Origin: Tepidamorphus sp.
Lineage (GTDB): Bacteria > Pseudomonadota > Alphaproteobacteria > Rhizobiales > Tepidamorphaceae
Reading direction: 5' to 3'
Assembly: GCA_028280885.1 (NCBI GenBank)
Contig: JANQKY010000041.1
Location: forward strand, 1 to 38,264
DNA length: 38,264 bases
Shown here: piece by piece, positions 8,187 to 16,525 of the stretch
Layout: every line of letters starts with the position of its first letter
Numbering within the stretch: the first letter of the stretch is position 1
Made by a program: the position numbers and the translations under genes
Notes under the pieces: model-generated
Told to the model about the DNA's origin: nothing
Database searches by the model: none
What the model saw: the letters and a program-made list of their open reading frames with translations, nothing else

Positions 8187-9722
8187 TCACTGGTTGCGCG
8201 CGACAGAATTCTCGCGCGATCCAGCGGGCTCGCGAGACCGGTTTGTTCCGGCAAGGACGAGACGTGGAAGAAAACTGACCATTTTCATCAGTCGGCTCAG
8301 GCGAAGCAGCCGTAGCCTGATAGCGGCTAAGGTCCGGAACCGGCCGTATCGAACCGCCATTTCCGCTACGATTTCTTCGTTTCGATCGATGATGTTTTCG
8401 ATAGCTTCGAAGCTGGAAGAGGCCGTGCTCAACCAGATGCCCTGGCGGCCTTGAATATCCTGAATCCGCGTGGCGATATTGGCTCGTATGGCGGGCTGGT
8501 CATAGGTCTGCATGTAATCGAAAGACCGGCGGAGCAATACAGCCTCGACATGGCCGCCGAGCCATTTGATGTCCTCCCGCAGATAGGATTCCAGATCATC
8601 GAGACTGTGTGTGCCCTGAAGATGATAGCTTACATAGATGCGATCGTTGTCGCTTTCATTGCAGGCTGCGTGCGGGGTCTTTGCCGCCGTTCGCCGGATA
8701 GCGAGGGTTTTACCGAGGGTTTCGGAGCCGAGGTGTTTTTCCAATCCGACGGATTCGTGATGACTGGCAAAGATCGGCCGGTCCGTTCGAAACAGAAGGG
8801 TGGCATACTTGTGAGACCGCATCGAAGCTGCGAATTGCGCCAGCCCGACATCAGGGCCCAGTAGTTTCGCGCTCTGACTGAGCGGCACCGCGATGATGAC
8901 GTCGTCGCACGCAAATGCCTTTCCGCACCGTGTCGTAACGACCGGGCCGTCGGGCATTGTTTCGATACGTGCGACCTCATGATTCAATCGGACGTCGAGA
9001 TCGAGCGCGAGCGCGTTCCAGAGATTTCCGATCCCGCCCACCACTTCGTAGACCTGCGTCGCCAGTCCGGCAAAGAGGATCGACGGCTTCAGCCATCGCA
9101 GACAGTGCAGGGTGGGTAGCGCTTCGAGATAGCCGTAGCCCGCTGTCACGAGAGCCCGTGCTCCAACGCGTTCGATGACCGGCAAACGCTTCAGGCGGCA
9201 CCAGTCGCTGAACGGCATTGCCAGATCGACGGCGGCGCGCGCCGAGGTGGAATTGTTTGCTTCTGCGATTGCAAAGCGAAACCAAAGGAAGATGTATCGG
9301 ACCGCCTGTGGAAGCGCGCGCATCTTCGACGCGATGCCGACGCCGGATGCATAGTCGCTCAGGGAGACGATGCGGCGATCGTCACCCTTCAACAAGACGA
9401 CCGGCCGCTGAATGCGACCGACACGCATTCCCTTTTCACGCAGCCAGCGAAAGGCAGTGCCATAACCCCAGGCGAGATAGCAGGTTGCAAGGTCATGCGC
9501 GGTGCCGTCGTGCCAATACGTCTCGGCTTTGCCGCCGAGACGATCGCCGGCTTCCAGGACGGTGACCCGGTAAACGCGACGTTCCGCCAACAACTTGGCC
9601 GCGCTTATGCCCGAGCAGCCGCCTCCGACGATAATTATCCGGCGCTCCTTGAAGGGGGTGGCACCGGTCTCCGCGCTGATGCCGGTACCAGATAGATCGG
9701 TATCGGAAACCGGTTTTGACAT
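8187..9722 (-). CDS. FAD-dependent oxidoreductase (amine-oxidase/NAD(P)-binding type)
   Basis: The protein of 511 residues has an N-terminal dinucleotide-binding fold: IIIVGGGCSGISAAK, then an acidic residue ending the second strand and the extended D-R-L-G-G-K-A-E-T motif that binds FAD in the amine oxidase/phytoene desaturase superfamily. The C-terminal FAD motif usual in this group is not obvious. The substrate is unknown; it is not near carotenoid, hopanoid or amine catabolism genes. The ATG at 9722 is preferred; a longer reading begins at a TTG at 9761. The gene looks less GC-rich than its neighbours by eye and sits in the region that separates prs from rplY, so horizontal acquisition is plausible. 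The far C-terminus is basic. Confidence 0.78.
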   Translation of the reverse strand: MSKPVSDTDLSGTGISAETGATPFKERRIIIVGGGCSGISAAKLLAERRVYRVTVLEAGDRLGGKAETYWHDGTAHDLATCYLAWGYGTAFRWLREKGMRVGRIQRPVVLLKGDDRRIVSLSDYASGVGIASKMRALPQAVRYIFLWFRFAIAEANNSTSARAAVDLAMPFSDWCRLKRLPVIERVGARALVTAGYGYLEALPTLHCLRWLKPSILFAGLATQVYEVVGGIGNLWNALALDLDVRLNHEVARIETMPDGPVVTTRCGKAFACDDVIIAVPLSQSAKLLGPDVGLAQFAASMRSHKYATLLFRTDRPIFASHHESVGLEKHLGSETLGKTLAIRRTAAKTPHAACNESDNDRIYVSYHLQGTHSLDDLESYLREDIKWLGGHVEAVLLRRSFDYMQTYDQPAIRANIATRIQDIQGRQGIWLSTASSSFEAIENIIDRNEEIVAEMAVRYGRFRTLAAIRLRLLRLSRLMKMVSFLPRLVLAGTNRSREPAGSRENSVARNQ

Positions 9723-9966
9723 CGTCGCTCGGTAACGGTTCCAATCGGACGCCGCAATCAATGGCTGTCGCCAGCACGCTCCGTCGTCTGAGCCAGCTTG
9801 TCAAGAATGGTGCCGTATAGGGGCCGGCGGCATTGATATGGCCAGCGACCGCTTGAATTTGGTCGTCGGTGATGTTTCGGACCTCGAATTGACACAGGTC
9901 CGTCACTCTTGTTTGGCCTATCTTCTCCGATGCAAAAGTGACCCGCCGCGTTCAGCCTCCAAAATC
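9723..9966. other. Spacer upstream of the FAD oxidoreductase gene
   Basis: About 240 bases lie between the FAD oxidoreductase gene and the duplicated prs end. A minus-strand reading from a GTG at 9906 runs for some 65 plausible residues before it overlaps the oxidoreductase gene in another frame. It could be the remnant of a broken gene but has no recognisable family. No clear promoter was identified. Confidence 0.35.
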
Positions 9967-10029
9967 CTCAATCAAACAGGTTCGACACCGATTCCTCGCT
10001 CGCGGTGGGCCCGATCGCCTCGCCGATCA
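9967..10029 (-). repeat. Partial duplicate of the 3' end of prs
   Basis: These 63 bases match the end of prs at 10597-10659 at 59 positions. Read in the prs frame they still encode the PRPP synthase C-terminus ([19 protein letters not shown], against [14 protein letters not shown] in prs) followed by a stop codon (TGA here, TAA in prs). The copy lies immediately beyond the end of the ClbS-like gene, so that gene is bracketed by two direct copies of the prs terminus. This is the pattern left by site-specific insertion at a gene's 3' end, or by a tandem duplication with later loss. No integrase is present in the window. Confidence 0.9.
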
Positions 10030-10521
10030 CCGCGCCTTCTTCACCGCCGCGCGAACATACTTCGACGCAGACCGAAAATGGCTCGGCCCCGCTGCCTCGG
10101 CCCATCGGCCGGGCGTCCATTTGTTGTTCGCGCCCTTCATCGGGCCGCCGTAGAGCGCGGCCTCGGAGTGGTCTTCGATGAAGGCCTTCAGTTTGCCGTA
10201 GCCCTCGTGCAGCGCCGTGACGGCCTCGGGCCAGGTCAGGTCGGCCTGCCGTGCCCGTAATTCGGCATTGTAGCGCTTGAGGTCGTTCCACTTGTAGCCT
10301 TCGGCCGGGAAATACACGGTCTTTCCCGCCTGTCCGTCGGCATACCAGCCCAGAAACAGGTCGATCCAATGGGCGCGGTGGGCGATGACGTCCTTGATCG
10401 ACGTGTCGTCCTCGTCCTTGCGCAGGGCGAGGCCCGCGTCGATCGGGTCGATCAGCTTTATGAGCTTGTCGAATTCCTTACTCGTGATGTCGAGCAGGTC
10501 CGCCTTGCTGGTCGCCGCCAT
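10027..10521 (-). CDS. ClbS/DfsB family four-helix bundle protein
   Basis: The 164-residue protein belongs to the DUF1706 / ClbS-DfsB family of the DinB-like four-helix fold. It has the family's N-terminal S-K-A-D-L-L-D-x-T-x-K-E-F-D-K-L pattern, the central AHRAHWIDLFLGWYADG segment, the F-P-A-E-G-Y-K-W-N-D motif and a W-T-P-G-R-W segment near the C-terminus. ClbS of colibactin producers hydrolyses the toxin's cyclopropane warhead, but most family members are of unknown function and no toxin synthesis genes are near. The start at 10521 has a GGAG site about 10 bases upstream. It lies 76 bases after prs on the same strand and ends where the duplicated prs terminus begins, the last codons overlapping that repeat by about one codon. 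Confidence 0.88.
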   Translation of the reverse strand: MAATSKADLLDITSKEFDKLIKLIDPIDAGLALRKDEDDTSIKDVIAHRAHWIDLFLGWYADGQAGKTVYFPAEGYKWNDLKRYNAELRARQADLTWPEAVTALHEGYGKLKAFIEDHSEAALYGGPMKGANNKWTPGRWAEAAGPSHFRSASKYVRAAVKKAR

Positions 10522-10552
10522 GATGCCGCTCCGTTCCGCCCGAGGCGTATGG

Positions 10553-10576
10553 ACCCCCCCGGATGCCCCGGGGGGA
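10553..10576 (-). terminator. C/G-run hairpin after prs
   Basis: In the 76-base gap between prs and the ClbS-like gene a run of C residues is followed, a few bases later, by a run of G residues, forming a strong hairpin in the prs transcript. No T-run follows on the minus strand, so it would be at best a partial terminator or an mRNA-stabilising end. Confidence 0.35.
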
Positions 10577-10597
10577 GAGGATGAGCCTCTGCCCGCC

Positions 10598-11530
10598 TTA
10601 ATCGAACAGGCTCGACACCGATTCCTCGCTCGCGGTGCGCCCGATCGCCTCGCCGATCAGCGGGGCGATCGACAGGACGCGGATGTTGTGGGCGACGCGG
10701 ACGGCCTCGGTGGCCTGGATGGAATCCGTGATCACCAGCTCCGACAGCCGCGAGGCGGAGACGCGGGCGACCGCGCCGCCGGACAACACGCCGTGGGTGA
10801 TATAGGCATAGACGCCGGTGGCACCCTTGGCGAGCAGGGCGTCGGCGGCGTTGCACAGGGTGCCGCCGGAATCGACGATGTCGTCGAGCAGGATGCAGGT
10901 CATGCCCTCGACATTGCCGATGATGTTCATGACCTCCGATTCGCCGGGCCGCTCGCGGCGCTTGTCGACGATCGCCAGCGGCGCGTCGATGCGCTTGGCA
11001 AGGCCGCGGGCGCGCACCACGCCGCCGACATCGGGCGAGACGACCATCAGCTTCGACACATCGAAGCGCTCGCGAATGTCGCGGACCATCACCGGCGAGG
11101 CATAGAGATTGTCGGTCGGGATATCGAAGAAGCCCTGGATCTGGCCGGCATGCAGGTCCATCGTCAGCACCCGGTCGGCGCCGGCCCGGGTGATCAGGTT
11201 GGCCACCAGCTTGGCCGAGATCGGCGTGCGCGGGCCGGGCTTTCGGTCCTGCCGGGCATAGCCGTAATAGGGGATGACCGCCGTGATGCGTTTTGCCGAG
11301 GACCGGCGCAGCGCGTCGATCAGGATCAGCAGTTCCATCAGGTTGTCGTTGGCCGGAAACGAGGTCGACTGGACGACGAAGACGTCCTCGCCGCGGACGT
11401 TTTCCTGGATTTCGACGAACACTTCCATGTCGGCGAAGCGCCGGACGAGGCAGCGGGTCAGGGGGGTGTTCAGATAGGCGGCAATGGCTTCGGCAAGGGC
11501 CCGGTTCGAGTTGCCTGCGACAAGTTTCAT
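10598..11530 (-). CDS. prs: Ribose-phosphate pyrophosphokinase (PRPP synthase)
   Basis: This enzyme transfers pyrophosphate from ATP to ribose-5-phosphate to make PRPP for nucleotide, histidine, tryptophan and NAD synthesis. The 310 residues match the usual length. Visible motifs are R-R-F-A-D-M-E-V (about 30-37), the E-N-V-R-G-E-D-V-F segment, [11 protein letters not shown] (the ATP-binding region near 88-98), the flexible catalytic loop K-R-R-E-R-P-G-E and the PRPP-binding loop DDIVDSGGT near residue 220. The ATG at 11530 gives the canonical MKLVAGNSN start; longer readings have no support. It is followed by the ClbS-like gene, and its last 63 bases recur at 9967-10029. Confidence 0.97.
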   Translation of the reverse strand: MKLVAGNSNRALAEAIAAYLNTPLTRCLVRRFADMEVFVEIQENVRGEDVFVVQSTSFPANDNLMELLILIDALRRSSAKRITAVIPYYGYARQDRKPGPRTPISAKLVANLITRAGADRVLTMDLHAGQIQGFFDIPTDNLYASPVMVRDIRERFDVSKLMVVSPDVGGVVRARGLAKRIDAPLAIVDKRRERPGESEVMNIIGNVEGMTCILLDDIVDSGGTLCNAADALLAKGATGVYAYITHGVLSGGAVARVSASRLSELVITDSIQATEAVRVAHNIRVLSIAPLIGEAIGRTASEESVSSLFD

Positions 11531-11742
11531 GGAGCTTCCGAGCTTGTGGCCGGGCCGGTCGGGTGAGGTCGGCCGGTCCATGCTGAACCGTGGGACGCGG
11601 GCTAAATAGCAAGGCACCGGTGGCTGCGCAAACGGGAATCGCGGGAAAATGCGATCCATGCCGGGATTTTTATCGATCGGGACGAACCGGCTCGAAGCAA
11701 CCGGGACTACAAGCCGAACTGATCGGTCAACCGGGCCGGTAG
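11531..11742 (-). promoter_or_regulatory. Spacer upstream of prs
   Basis: A 212-base gap separates the lipoprotein gene from prs on the same strand, long enough for a separate prs promoter. I see no convincing terminator for the lipoprotein gene and no promoter boxes that I would defend. Confidence 0.35.
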
Positions 11743-12852
11743 CTATTCGGGAATAAGCGCGAGCACACCGGGAGCGGCGGAGGCTGCGGCGGTATGGGCC
11801 GACGCCCCCCACCTCTTCTTCAACTGCCCTTCCGAAACGCGGGCGATCTGGCGGACGCTGCCGAGTTCCGCGCCGGACCGGTCGGCGACCGCCCAGATGA
11901 TCGCGACGATCTGCCGGCCCTTGACCGGCGGGGCGATCGTCGCCTCGCCGGTGATCGTGTAGTCGGCCTTTGCCCGGTCCGATATCCGGGCGCCGCCGGC
12001 AAGGCGCAGCTGATCCGACAGCGATGTGGCGAGCGCATGCGGCCCGTCGCCGGTGGCGCCGGTGACGGCGTCCAGATAGTAGGTGAAGCGGGCCGCGGGT
12101 CGCCGTGGCGCCTCTTGTGTGCGGACAACGGCGGTCTCGCGCATGGAGGCTGCGGCGTCATCCGGGATCCGGCCGGCCCGGCCGGTCGCGATCAGGCGGG
12201 TGTCGGTGATGCCGGCGCGGGTTCCTGCCGCTCCGCTCTCGCCGATCGGGTTCTGGTTCAGCTGGTTCTGGTTCAGGGGGGCGAGCGCGGTCACGGCACC
12301 GGCCGGCATCGGGTCGCTAGCGACCGCCGTGGTCGGGGCACCCTGGTCGATCCAGTCGCGCAGGCCCGTGATGGTCTTGCGGGCGATGTGCTTAAGTGTC
12401 TCGTCGGGAACGGCCGACCAGGGATCGGGCAGGGCGGCGGGGATCGTCTCGTTGCCGGTGATCCGGTGGACGCGGGCGCCGTCCTCGGCGAACAGGTCCC
12501 AGATATAATTGACCCGCGTCGACGCGCCTTCCCGCATCGCGCTGAAATAGCCCTTGATGCGGTATTCGACGCCGGGCTGGTTGCGGCCGATGATCGGCAG
12601 CTTCGCCTGCGCCGCGCCGACGCCGAGTTCGGTCGCCAGTACGGTTGCCCGGTCGGCGGGGATGCCGACCACGGGTTCGAAGGCGAGCGCCAGCTCGGTC
12701 TGTTCGGCCGGCGGCGGCGTCAGCGCTGCATTCGGCGCGGCCGTCACCGTGCCCGCCGTGTTCGTCTGGCAGCCGGCAAGGGCCCAGCCGACAAGGCAGG
12801 CGACCGCGACGAAAACCGCCCGGCTTCTTGGCAAGACCAGCTCAGACCCCAT
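11743..12852 (-). CDS. Exported lipoprotein of unknown function
   Basis: The 369-residue protein begins with a basic N-terminus, a hydrophobic stretch and a lipobox ALAGC with the lipidated Cys at residue 28, so it should be processed by Lgt, encoded about 4 kb away, and signal peptidase II. Two similar halves can be made out: a first block containing [10 protein letters not shown] and I-W-D-L-F, and a later block containing D-Y-T-I-T-G-E-A-T and I-I-W-A-V-A-D, separated by a low-complexity Ala/Pro/Asn/Gln linker. This hints at an internal duplication of a small beta-rich domain. Ending S-E-x-G-x-V with tandem I-A-x-V suggests a protein of the periplasm or outer membrane. The ATG at 12852 is preferred over a GTG at 12861. 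Annotated in related genomes simply as a lipoprotein, as far as I know. Confidence 0.8.
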   Translation of the reverse strand: MGSELVLPRSRAVFVAVACLVGWALAGCQTNTAGTVTAAPNAALTPPPAEQTELALAFEPVVGIPADRATVLATELGVGAAQAKLPIIGRNQPGVEYRIKGYFSAMREGASTRVNYIWDLFAEDGARVHRITGNETIPAALPDPWSAVPDETLKHIARKTITGLRDWIDQGAPTTAVASDPMPAGAVTALAPLNQNQLNQNPIGESGAAGTRAGITDTRLIATGRAGRIPDDAAASMRETAVVRTQEAPRRPAARFTYYLDAVTGATGDGPHALATSLSDQLRLAGGARISDRAKADYTITGEATIAPPVKGRQIVAIIWAVADRSGAELGSVRQIARVSEGQLKKRWGASAHTAAASAAPGVLALIPE

Positions 12853-13049
12853 TCGTTTCACAATTCGCGTCGCAAGCCCCGTGTGTAAGGTCTCGTAGCC
12901 AGTATTTGTGGCGAGGTCTAGCCGGACGTGCTCTTAATCGGAGCCGCCGGACATGCGTCATGCCGATTCGGCGCAGGAGGAGAGCCTCCGGTTTCGCCGG
13001 GATCGTGAGCCGGGATCGTGAAACGACAAAGCGCCGAGGTAACGACGCC
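12853..13049. promoter_or_regulatory. Divergent spacer between lipoprotein and DoxX genes
   Basis: The 197-base gap between two divergent genes should hold both promoters. The DoxX gene has a GAGGT ribosome binding site at about 13036-13040. No operator palindrome stands out. Confidence 0.4.
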
Positions 13050-13430
13050 ATGAATTCCATCATTCTGCTGATCGCCCGGGTTCTGCTGGCCCTCATCTTC
13101 GTTCTGGCCGGTTTTCAGAAATTCGGCGCGATCGGCGGCACCGCGGGCTATATCGAGTCGGTCGGCCTGCCCATGCCGACGATCCTGGCGTGGCTTGCCG
13201 CGATCTTCGAAGCGGTTGCCGGACTGGCGATCCTCGTCGGCTTCCGCACGACGATCGTCGCCTGGCTGCTGGCCCTGTTCTGCGTGTTCACCGGCGTCGT
13301 GTTCCACTTCGATCCGGCCGACCAGATGCAGATGATCAGCCTGATGAAGAACCTTGCGATCGCCGGCGGCTTCCTGGCGCTCGCGGTGGCCGGGCCGGGG
13401 GCGATCTCGGTCGATCGGGTCCGCCGGTAG
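13050..13430 (+). CDS. DoxX family inner-membrane protein
   Basis: A 126-residue protein with four predicted membrane helices (about 3-22, 45-63, 66-86 and 97-118). The first carries the family's R-V-L-L-A-L-I-F-V-L-A-G-F-Q-K pattern. DoxX-like proteins occur with terminal oxidases, thiosulfate oxidation or redox stress functions, but the family is broad and no specific partner is encoded here. The start at 13050 has a GAGGT site upstream. It converges with the M24 peptidase-like gene, the two stop codons lying 12 bases apart with no room for a terminator. Confidence 0.88.
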   Translation: MNSIILLIARVLLALIFVLAGFQKFGAIGGTAGYIESVGLPMPTILAWLAAIFEAVAGLAILVGFRTTIVAWLLALFCVFTGVVFHFDPADQMQMISLMKNLAIAGGFLALAVAGPGAISVDRVRR

Positions 13431-13442
13431 TCACAGCTTGCT

Positions 13443-14594
13443 CTAGCGTACGACCAGGTCGAGCGAGGCTCGGGACAGCGGTTCCGAGCCCGTCTCGGTG
13501 ACGAGCGAGGTGCGGCCGAGGCACATCGCCGTGCCGGTTTCGGAATCCATGATGATCATGTGGGCGAACATCACCATGCCCGGCTCCAGCACCCAGGGGT
13601 TGCCCGCATAGAACATCGGCCAGTCCATCCAGGACGGCGTGAAGGCGGCGCCGAGCGAATAGCCGCAGGCATTGAGCTTGGCGTCGCTGAGCCCGTGCGC
13701 GTCGAGGACCCGGGCATGGGCGTCGAACACGTCGCCTGCCGTGCGGCCCGGCGCGATCGCCTCCTCGACGGCGACGAGCGCCTGGCTTGCCGCTCCATGC
13801 AGTTCGACGTGGCGGTCGCTTGCCTTGCCGGTGCAGGCGGTGCGCATCAGGGCTGCGTGATAGTGCCGGTAGACGCCGGCCCATTCCAGCGTGATCTGGT
13901 CGACCGCATCCAGTTTGCGCCGGCCGGCTTTGTAGCGGCACAGCAGCGCGTCGCGGCCGGAGCCGATGATGAACTCGTTGGCGGGATAGTCGCCGCCGCC
14001 GGAAAAGACCGCGCCCTGCATGGCCGCCAGGATATCGGCCTCGTCGGCGCCGGCACCGATCGCTTCCATGCCGGCGTCATAGGCCGCATCGCCGAGTTCT
14101 GCCGCCTTGCGGACATAGGCGATCTCGGCTGCCGATTTCACCGCGCGCAGGCGGGTGACGATGCCGGAGGCATCGGTCAGGGTGCAGAAGCCGGCAAGCG
14201 CTGCGTCGAGGGCGCGGCCGTTCGAGGCGACCAGGCCGTGCGATTCGTATTCGACGCCGAGGCGTTTTCCTGCTGCGCCGAGGTCGTCGAGCATTGCCTT
14301 CAGTTGCAGGACCGGCGAGGCGCCCGCTGAATCGGTCCAGACGCGGATATCGGCGATGTTGGAGGTGTGCTGCGCCTGGCGCAGGTCGGCGGAGCGGGTG
14401 AGCAACGCCGCCTTGCCGTCGCAGCCGACATAAAGGCACTGGAAGAAACAGAAGCCGAACGTGTCGAAGCCGGTCAGCCAGTACATCGATTCCTGGGAAA
14501 ACAGCAGGATGCCGTCGAGTTCGGCGTCGGCGAGGGCTTTATCGAGTGCGGCGCGGCGGCGGGCGAATTCGGGTTCGTCGAAATGCAGGGCCAT
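13443..14594 (-). CDS. M24 family (creatinase/Xaa-Pro peptidase fold) protein lacking metal ligands
   Basis: The 383-residue protein has the creatinase N-terminal domain (about 10-135, with Y-W-L-T-G-F-D) and a C-terminal pita-bread domain. In the segment that carries the two metal-binding Asp residues in metallo-aminopeptidases, the protein reads LEWAGVYRHYHAALMRT: the first Asp is replaced by Glu and the second by Ala. The later His (here CGYSLG) and the two Glu positions are also changed. It is therefore predicted to be a metal-independent hydrolase like creatinase or ectoine hydrolase DoeA; the substrate is not known. It starts 3 bases after pgeF and is the last gene of the lgt-midA-pgeF run. 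Confidence 0.88.
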   Translation of the reverse strand: MALHFDEPEFARRRAALDKALADAELDGILLFSQESMYWLTGFDTFGFCFFQCLYVGCDGKAALLTRSADLRQAQHTSNIADIRVWTDSAGASPVLQLKAMLDDLGAAGKRLGVEYESHGLVASNGRALDAALAGFCTLTDASGIVTRLRAVKSAAEIAYVRKAAELGDAAYDAGMEAIGAGADEADILAAMQGAVFSGGGDYPANEFIIGSGRDALLCRYKAGRRKLDAVDQITLEWAGVYRHYHAALMRTACTGKASDRHVELHGAASQALVAVEEAIAPGRTAGDVFDAHARVLDAHGLSDAKLNACGYSLGAAFTPSWMDWPMFYAGNPWVLEPGMVMFAHMIIMDSETGTAMCLGRTSLVTETGSEPLSRASLDLVVR

Positions 14595-14597
14595 CTG

Positions 14598-15440
14598 TTA
14601 GTCCAGGGCTATCGCGGAAATGAGCCGGCCGTAATCCGGCTCTTCGCGGTGGGTGGTGCGGCGGAAGGAGAAGAACAGGTCCTCCTCGCCATAGGTGCAG
14701 CGCTGAAGATCGGCGACGGTCCCGGTGCCCGCGGCCTCGAGCCGGTGCGCGGCATAGCCCGGCAGGTCGAAATGGGCCTTCTGCCGGCCTTCGGGAACCG
14801 TGAACCAGCGTGCGTTGCCGGGATCGGCGTCGAGGAACTGCTGCTCGAAGTCCGGGCCGACCTCGTAATTCACCTGCGAGATCGTCGGGCCGATCACCGC
14901 GATAATCCGCGACCGTTTGGCGCCGAGGCGCTCCATTGCGTCGAGCGTTGCCTCCAGCACGCCGCCGATTGCGCCGCGCCAGCCGGCATGGGTCGCGCCG
15001 ATGACTCGTGCCTGCGGATCGGCGAACAGGACCGGCGTGCAGTCGGCCGTCGAGATGCCGAGCGCCAGCCCCGGCGTCGCGGTGACGACGGCATCGGCCT
15101 CGGGCCGGTCGTCGGCGGCCCACGGTCTTTCGACCGCAAGGGCGACACCTGAGTGATACTGCCAGGGCGTGACCAGGTTTTCCCGGGGCACGCCGAGGGT
15201 GTCGGCGACGCGGCCGCGGTTCTCGATCACACGGTCCGGGTTGTCCTTTGAGCCCAGGCCGATATTGAGGCTGCCATAGAGCCCCTCCGAGACGCCGCCA
15301 TTGCGGGTGAAGAAGCCGTGGCGGAGGCCGGGCAGGGTAAGCGGATCGGCGGTCAGCATCATAACGGGATGGTGCGGGTCTGGCGATGAATCGGGCGGAG
15401 CGTCGCGCGTCGTGTCGGGCTTGTCAAACATGCGAGGCAT
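14598..15440 (-). CDS. pgeF: Peptidoglycan editing factor PgeF / multicopper polyphenol oxidase (YfiH) family
   Basis: The 280-residue protein is of the YfiH/PgeF family, cytoplasmic purine nucleoside phosphorylase-like or laccase-domain proteins that in E. coli keep L-Ser out of the peptidoglycan stem. Key motifs are H-G-F-F-T-R-N-G-G-V-S, the W-Q-Y-H-S-G segment, A-D-C-T-P-V-L (zinc-binding Cys), T-H-A-G-W-R-G and the late R-C-T-Y-G-E-E-D-L-F-F-S-F-R-R. A start at 15440 gives about 27 extra polar residues before the conserved domain; the internal ATGs near 15362 are alternatives. It begins 17 bases after midA and is followed 3 bases later by the M24 gene. Confidence 0.92.
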   Translation of the reverse strand: MPRMFDKPDTTRDAPPDSSPDPHHPVMMLTADPLTLPGLRHGFFTRNGGVSEGLYGSLNIGLGSKDNPDRVIENRGRVADTLGVPRENLVTPWQYHSGVALAVERPWAADDRPEADAVVTATPGLALGISTADCTPVLFADPQARVIGATHAGWRGAIGGVLEATLDAMERLGAKRSRIIAVIGPTISQVNYEVGPDFEQQFLDADPGNARWFTVPEGRQKAHFDLPGYAAHRLEAAGTGTVADLQRCTYGEEDLFFSFRRTTHREEPDYGRLISAIALD

Positions 15441-15457
15441 GCTGCCTCAAAACGGGT

Positions 15458-16525
15458 TCAAAACGGTGGGGGCGCCGGCAGGCCGGGCGTGGTCAGCGCC
15501 AGCACCTTGAACAGGGTCCCCATGCCGCCCGCGCCGGTCAGCCGCTCCAGCGCCAGCGTCAGGTCCTCGGCGTTTGCACCGGCGGCCCGCAGACGTTCGG
15601 CGCGCAAGCCGATGCCGAGCGCGGTCAGGTAGCTGCCTTGCGTGATCGGCCCGTGGACCGCGGCGCCGGCGGCGCGGGCGGCTTCGGCGATCGCCTGGAA
15701 ATCCACATGGGCGGTCAGGTCGGCCTCGCCGGGGCGGACCAGCGGGTCGGCGAAGCGCTTGCCGCGCAGCGCCTGCAGGCTGTCGCCATGGGCGGGTTCG
15801 CGGTAGCCGTAGTCGATCGCAAGCGCGAAGCCGGCCGCGTTCGCAAGCCTTGCACCGATCGTCGCGGCGATCTCACGGGCAAGCGGTGCGGTCTCGATGA
15901 TCGCGCCATCGTCTGCTTCGATAAGACCGGCGGGAAGCGCGGTTTCGGGGACCGGATCTCCGTCGACGAAGACAAGCGCGTCGACGTCGATGCCGATGCA
16001 GACGGTTCGCCATTGCCCGCCGCGCATCACCGCCTGGCGGATCGGCAGGGCATCGAAGAACTCGTTGGCGACGATGAGTGTCGGGCCATCGGGGACCGTG
16101 TCGATCCTGTCGTGCCACGCGGGCTCATGACCGTCCTCTTTCAGCCGGTAGGCTTGCGCCTTGCGCAGGCGCGGGCTGGTCTCGACAAGATGGATGTCGG
16201 TCGCCGCGGCGAGGCCGGGCACCAGCCGGAAGACCCGCAGGATGTCGCGCATCAGCGTCGCCCGGCCGGGACCGAGCTCGATCAGCCGGATCGAATCCGG
16301 ACTGCCCATCTGCTGCCAGGCATGGGCAAGGCTTGCTCCGAGGATCTCGCCGAACATCTGGCTTGTCTCCGGCGCGGTGGTGAAATCGCCGGCCGCGCCG
16401 ATCGCCGGCCTTGCCATGTAGTAGCCGTGTTCGGGATGGCCGAGGCACAGCGCCATATAGCGCTCCAACGGCATCGGCCCGGTGGCGGCGATCTCGGCGC
16501 GGATGAGGGTCTCCAGCGGGGTCAC
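15458..16525 (-). CDS. SAM-dependent methyltransferase, MidA/NDUFAF7 family
   Basis: The 355-residue protein is the bacterial relative of mitochondrial NDUFAF7 (MidA), a protein arginine methyltransferase needed for assembly of respiratory complex I. The N-terminal half has [28 protein letters not shown], the SAM-binding I-E-L-G-P-G-R-A-T segment and A-N-E-F-F-D-A-L-P, all typical. I chose a GTG start at 16525 because it overlaps the lgt stop codon by four bases (GTGA) and matches the normal N-terminus. A much longer in-frame reading to 17443 is the shadow of lgt. lgt-midA-pgeF is a conserved order in Hyphomicrobiales. Confidence 0.93.
   Translation of the reverse strand: MTPLETLIRAEIAATGPMPLERYMALCLGHPEHGYYMARPAIGAAGDFTTAPETSQMFGEILGASLAHAWQQMGSPDSIRLIELGPGRATLMRDILRVFRLVPGLAAATDIHLVETSPRLRKAQAYRLKEDGHEPAWHDRIDTVPDGPTLIVANEFFDALPIRQAVMRGGQWRTVCIGIDVDALVFVDGDPVPETALPAGLIEADDGAIIETAPLAREIAATIGARLANAAGFALAIDYGYREPAHGDSLQALRGKRFADPLVRPGEADLTAHVDFQAIAEAARAAGAAVHGPITQGSYLTALGIGLRAERLRAAGANAEDLTLALERLTGAGGMGTLFKVLALTTPGLPAPPPF

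Noticed and set aside
9493..9906. A minus-strand reading of 137 residues from a GTG at 9906
   Set aside because: The first ~65 residues look fairly protein-like, but the rest is out-of-frame FAD oxidoreductase sequence, and there is no ribosome binding site or family match. A broken gene remnant cannot be excluded.
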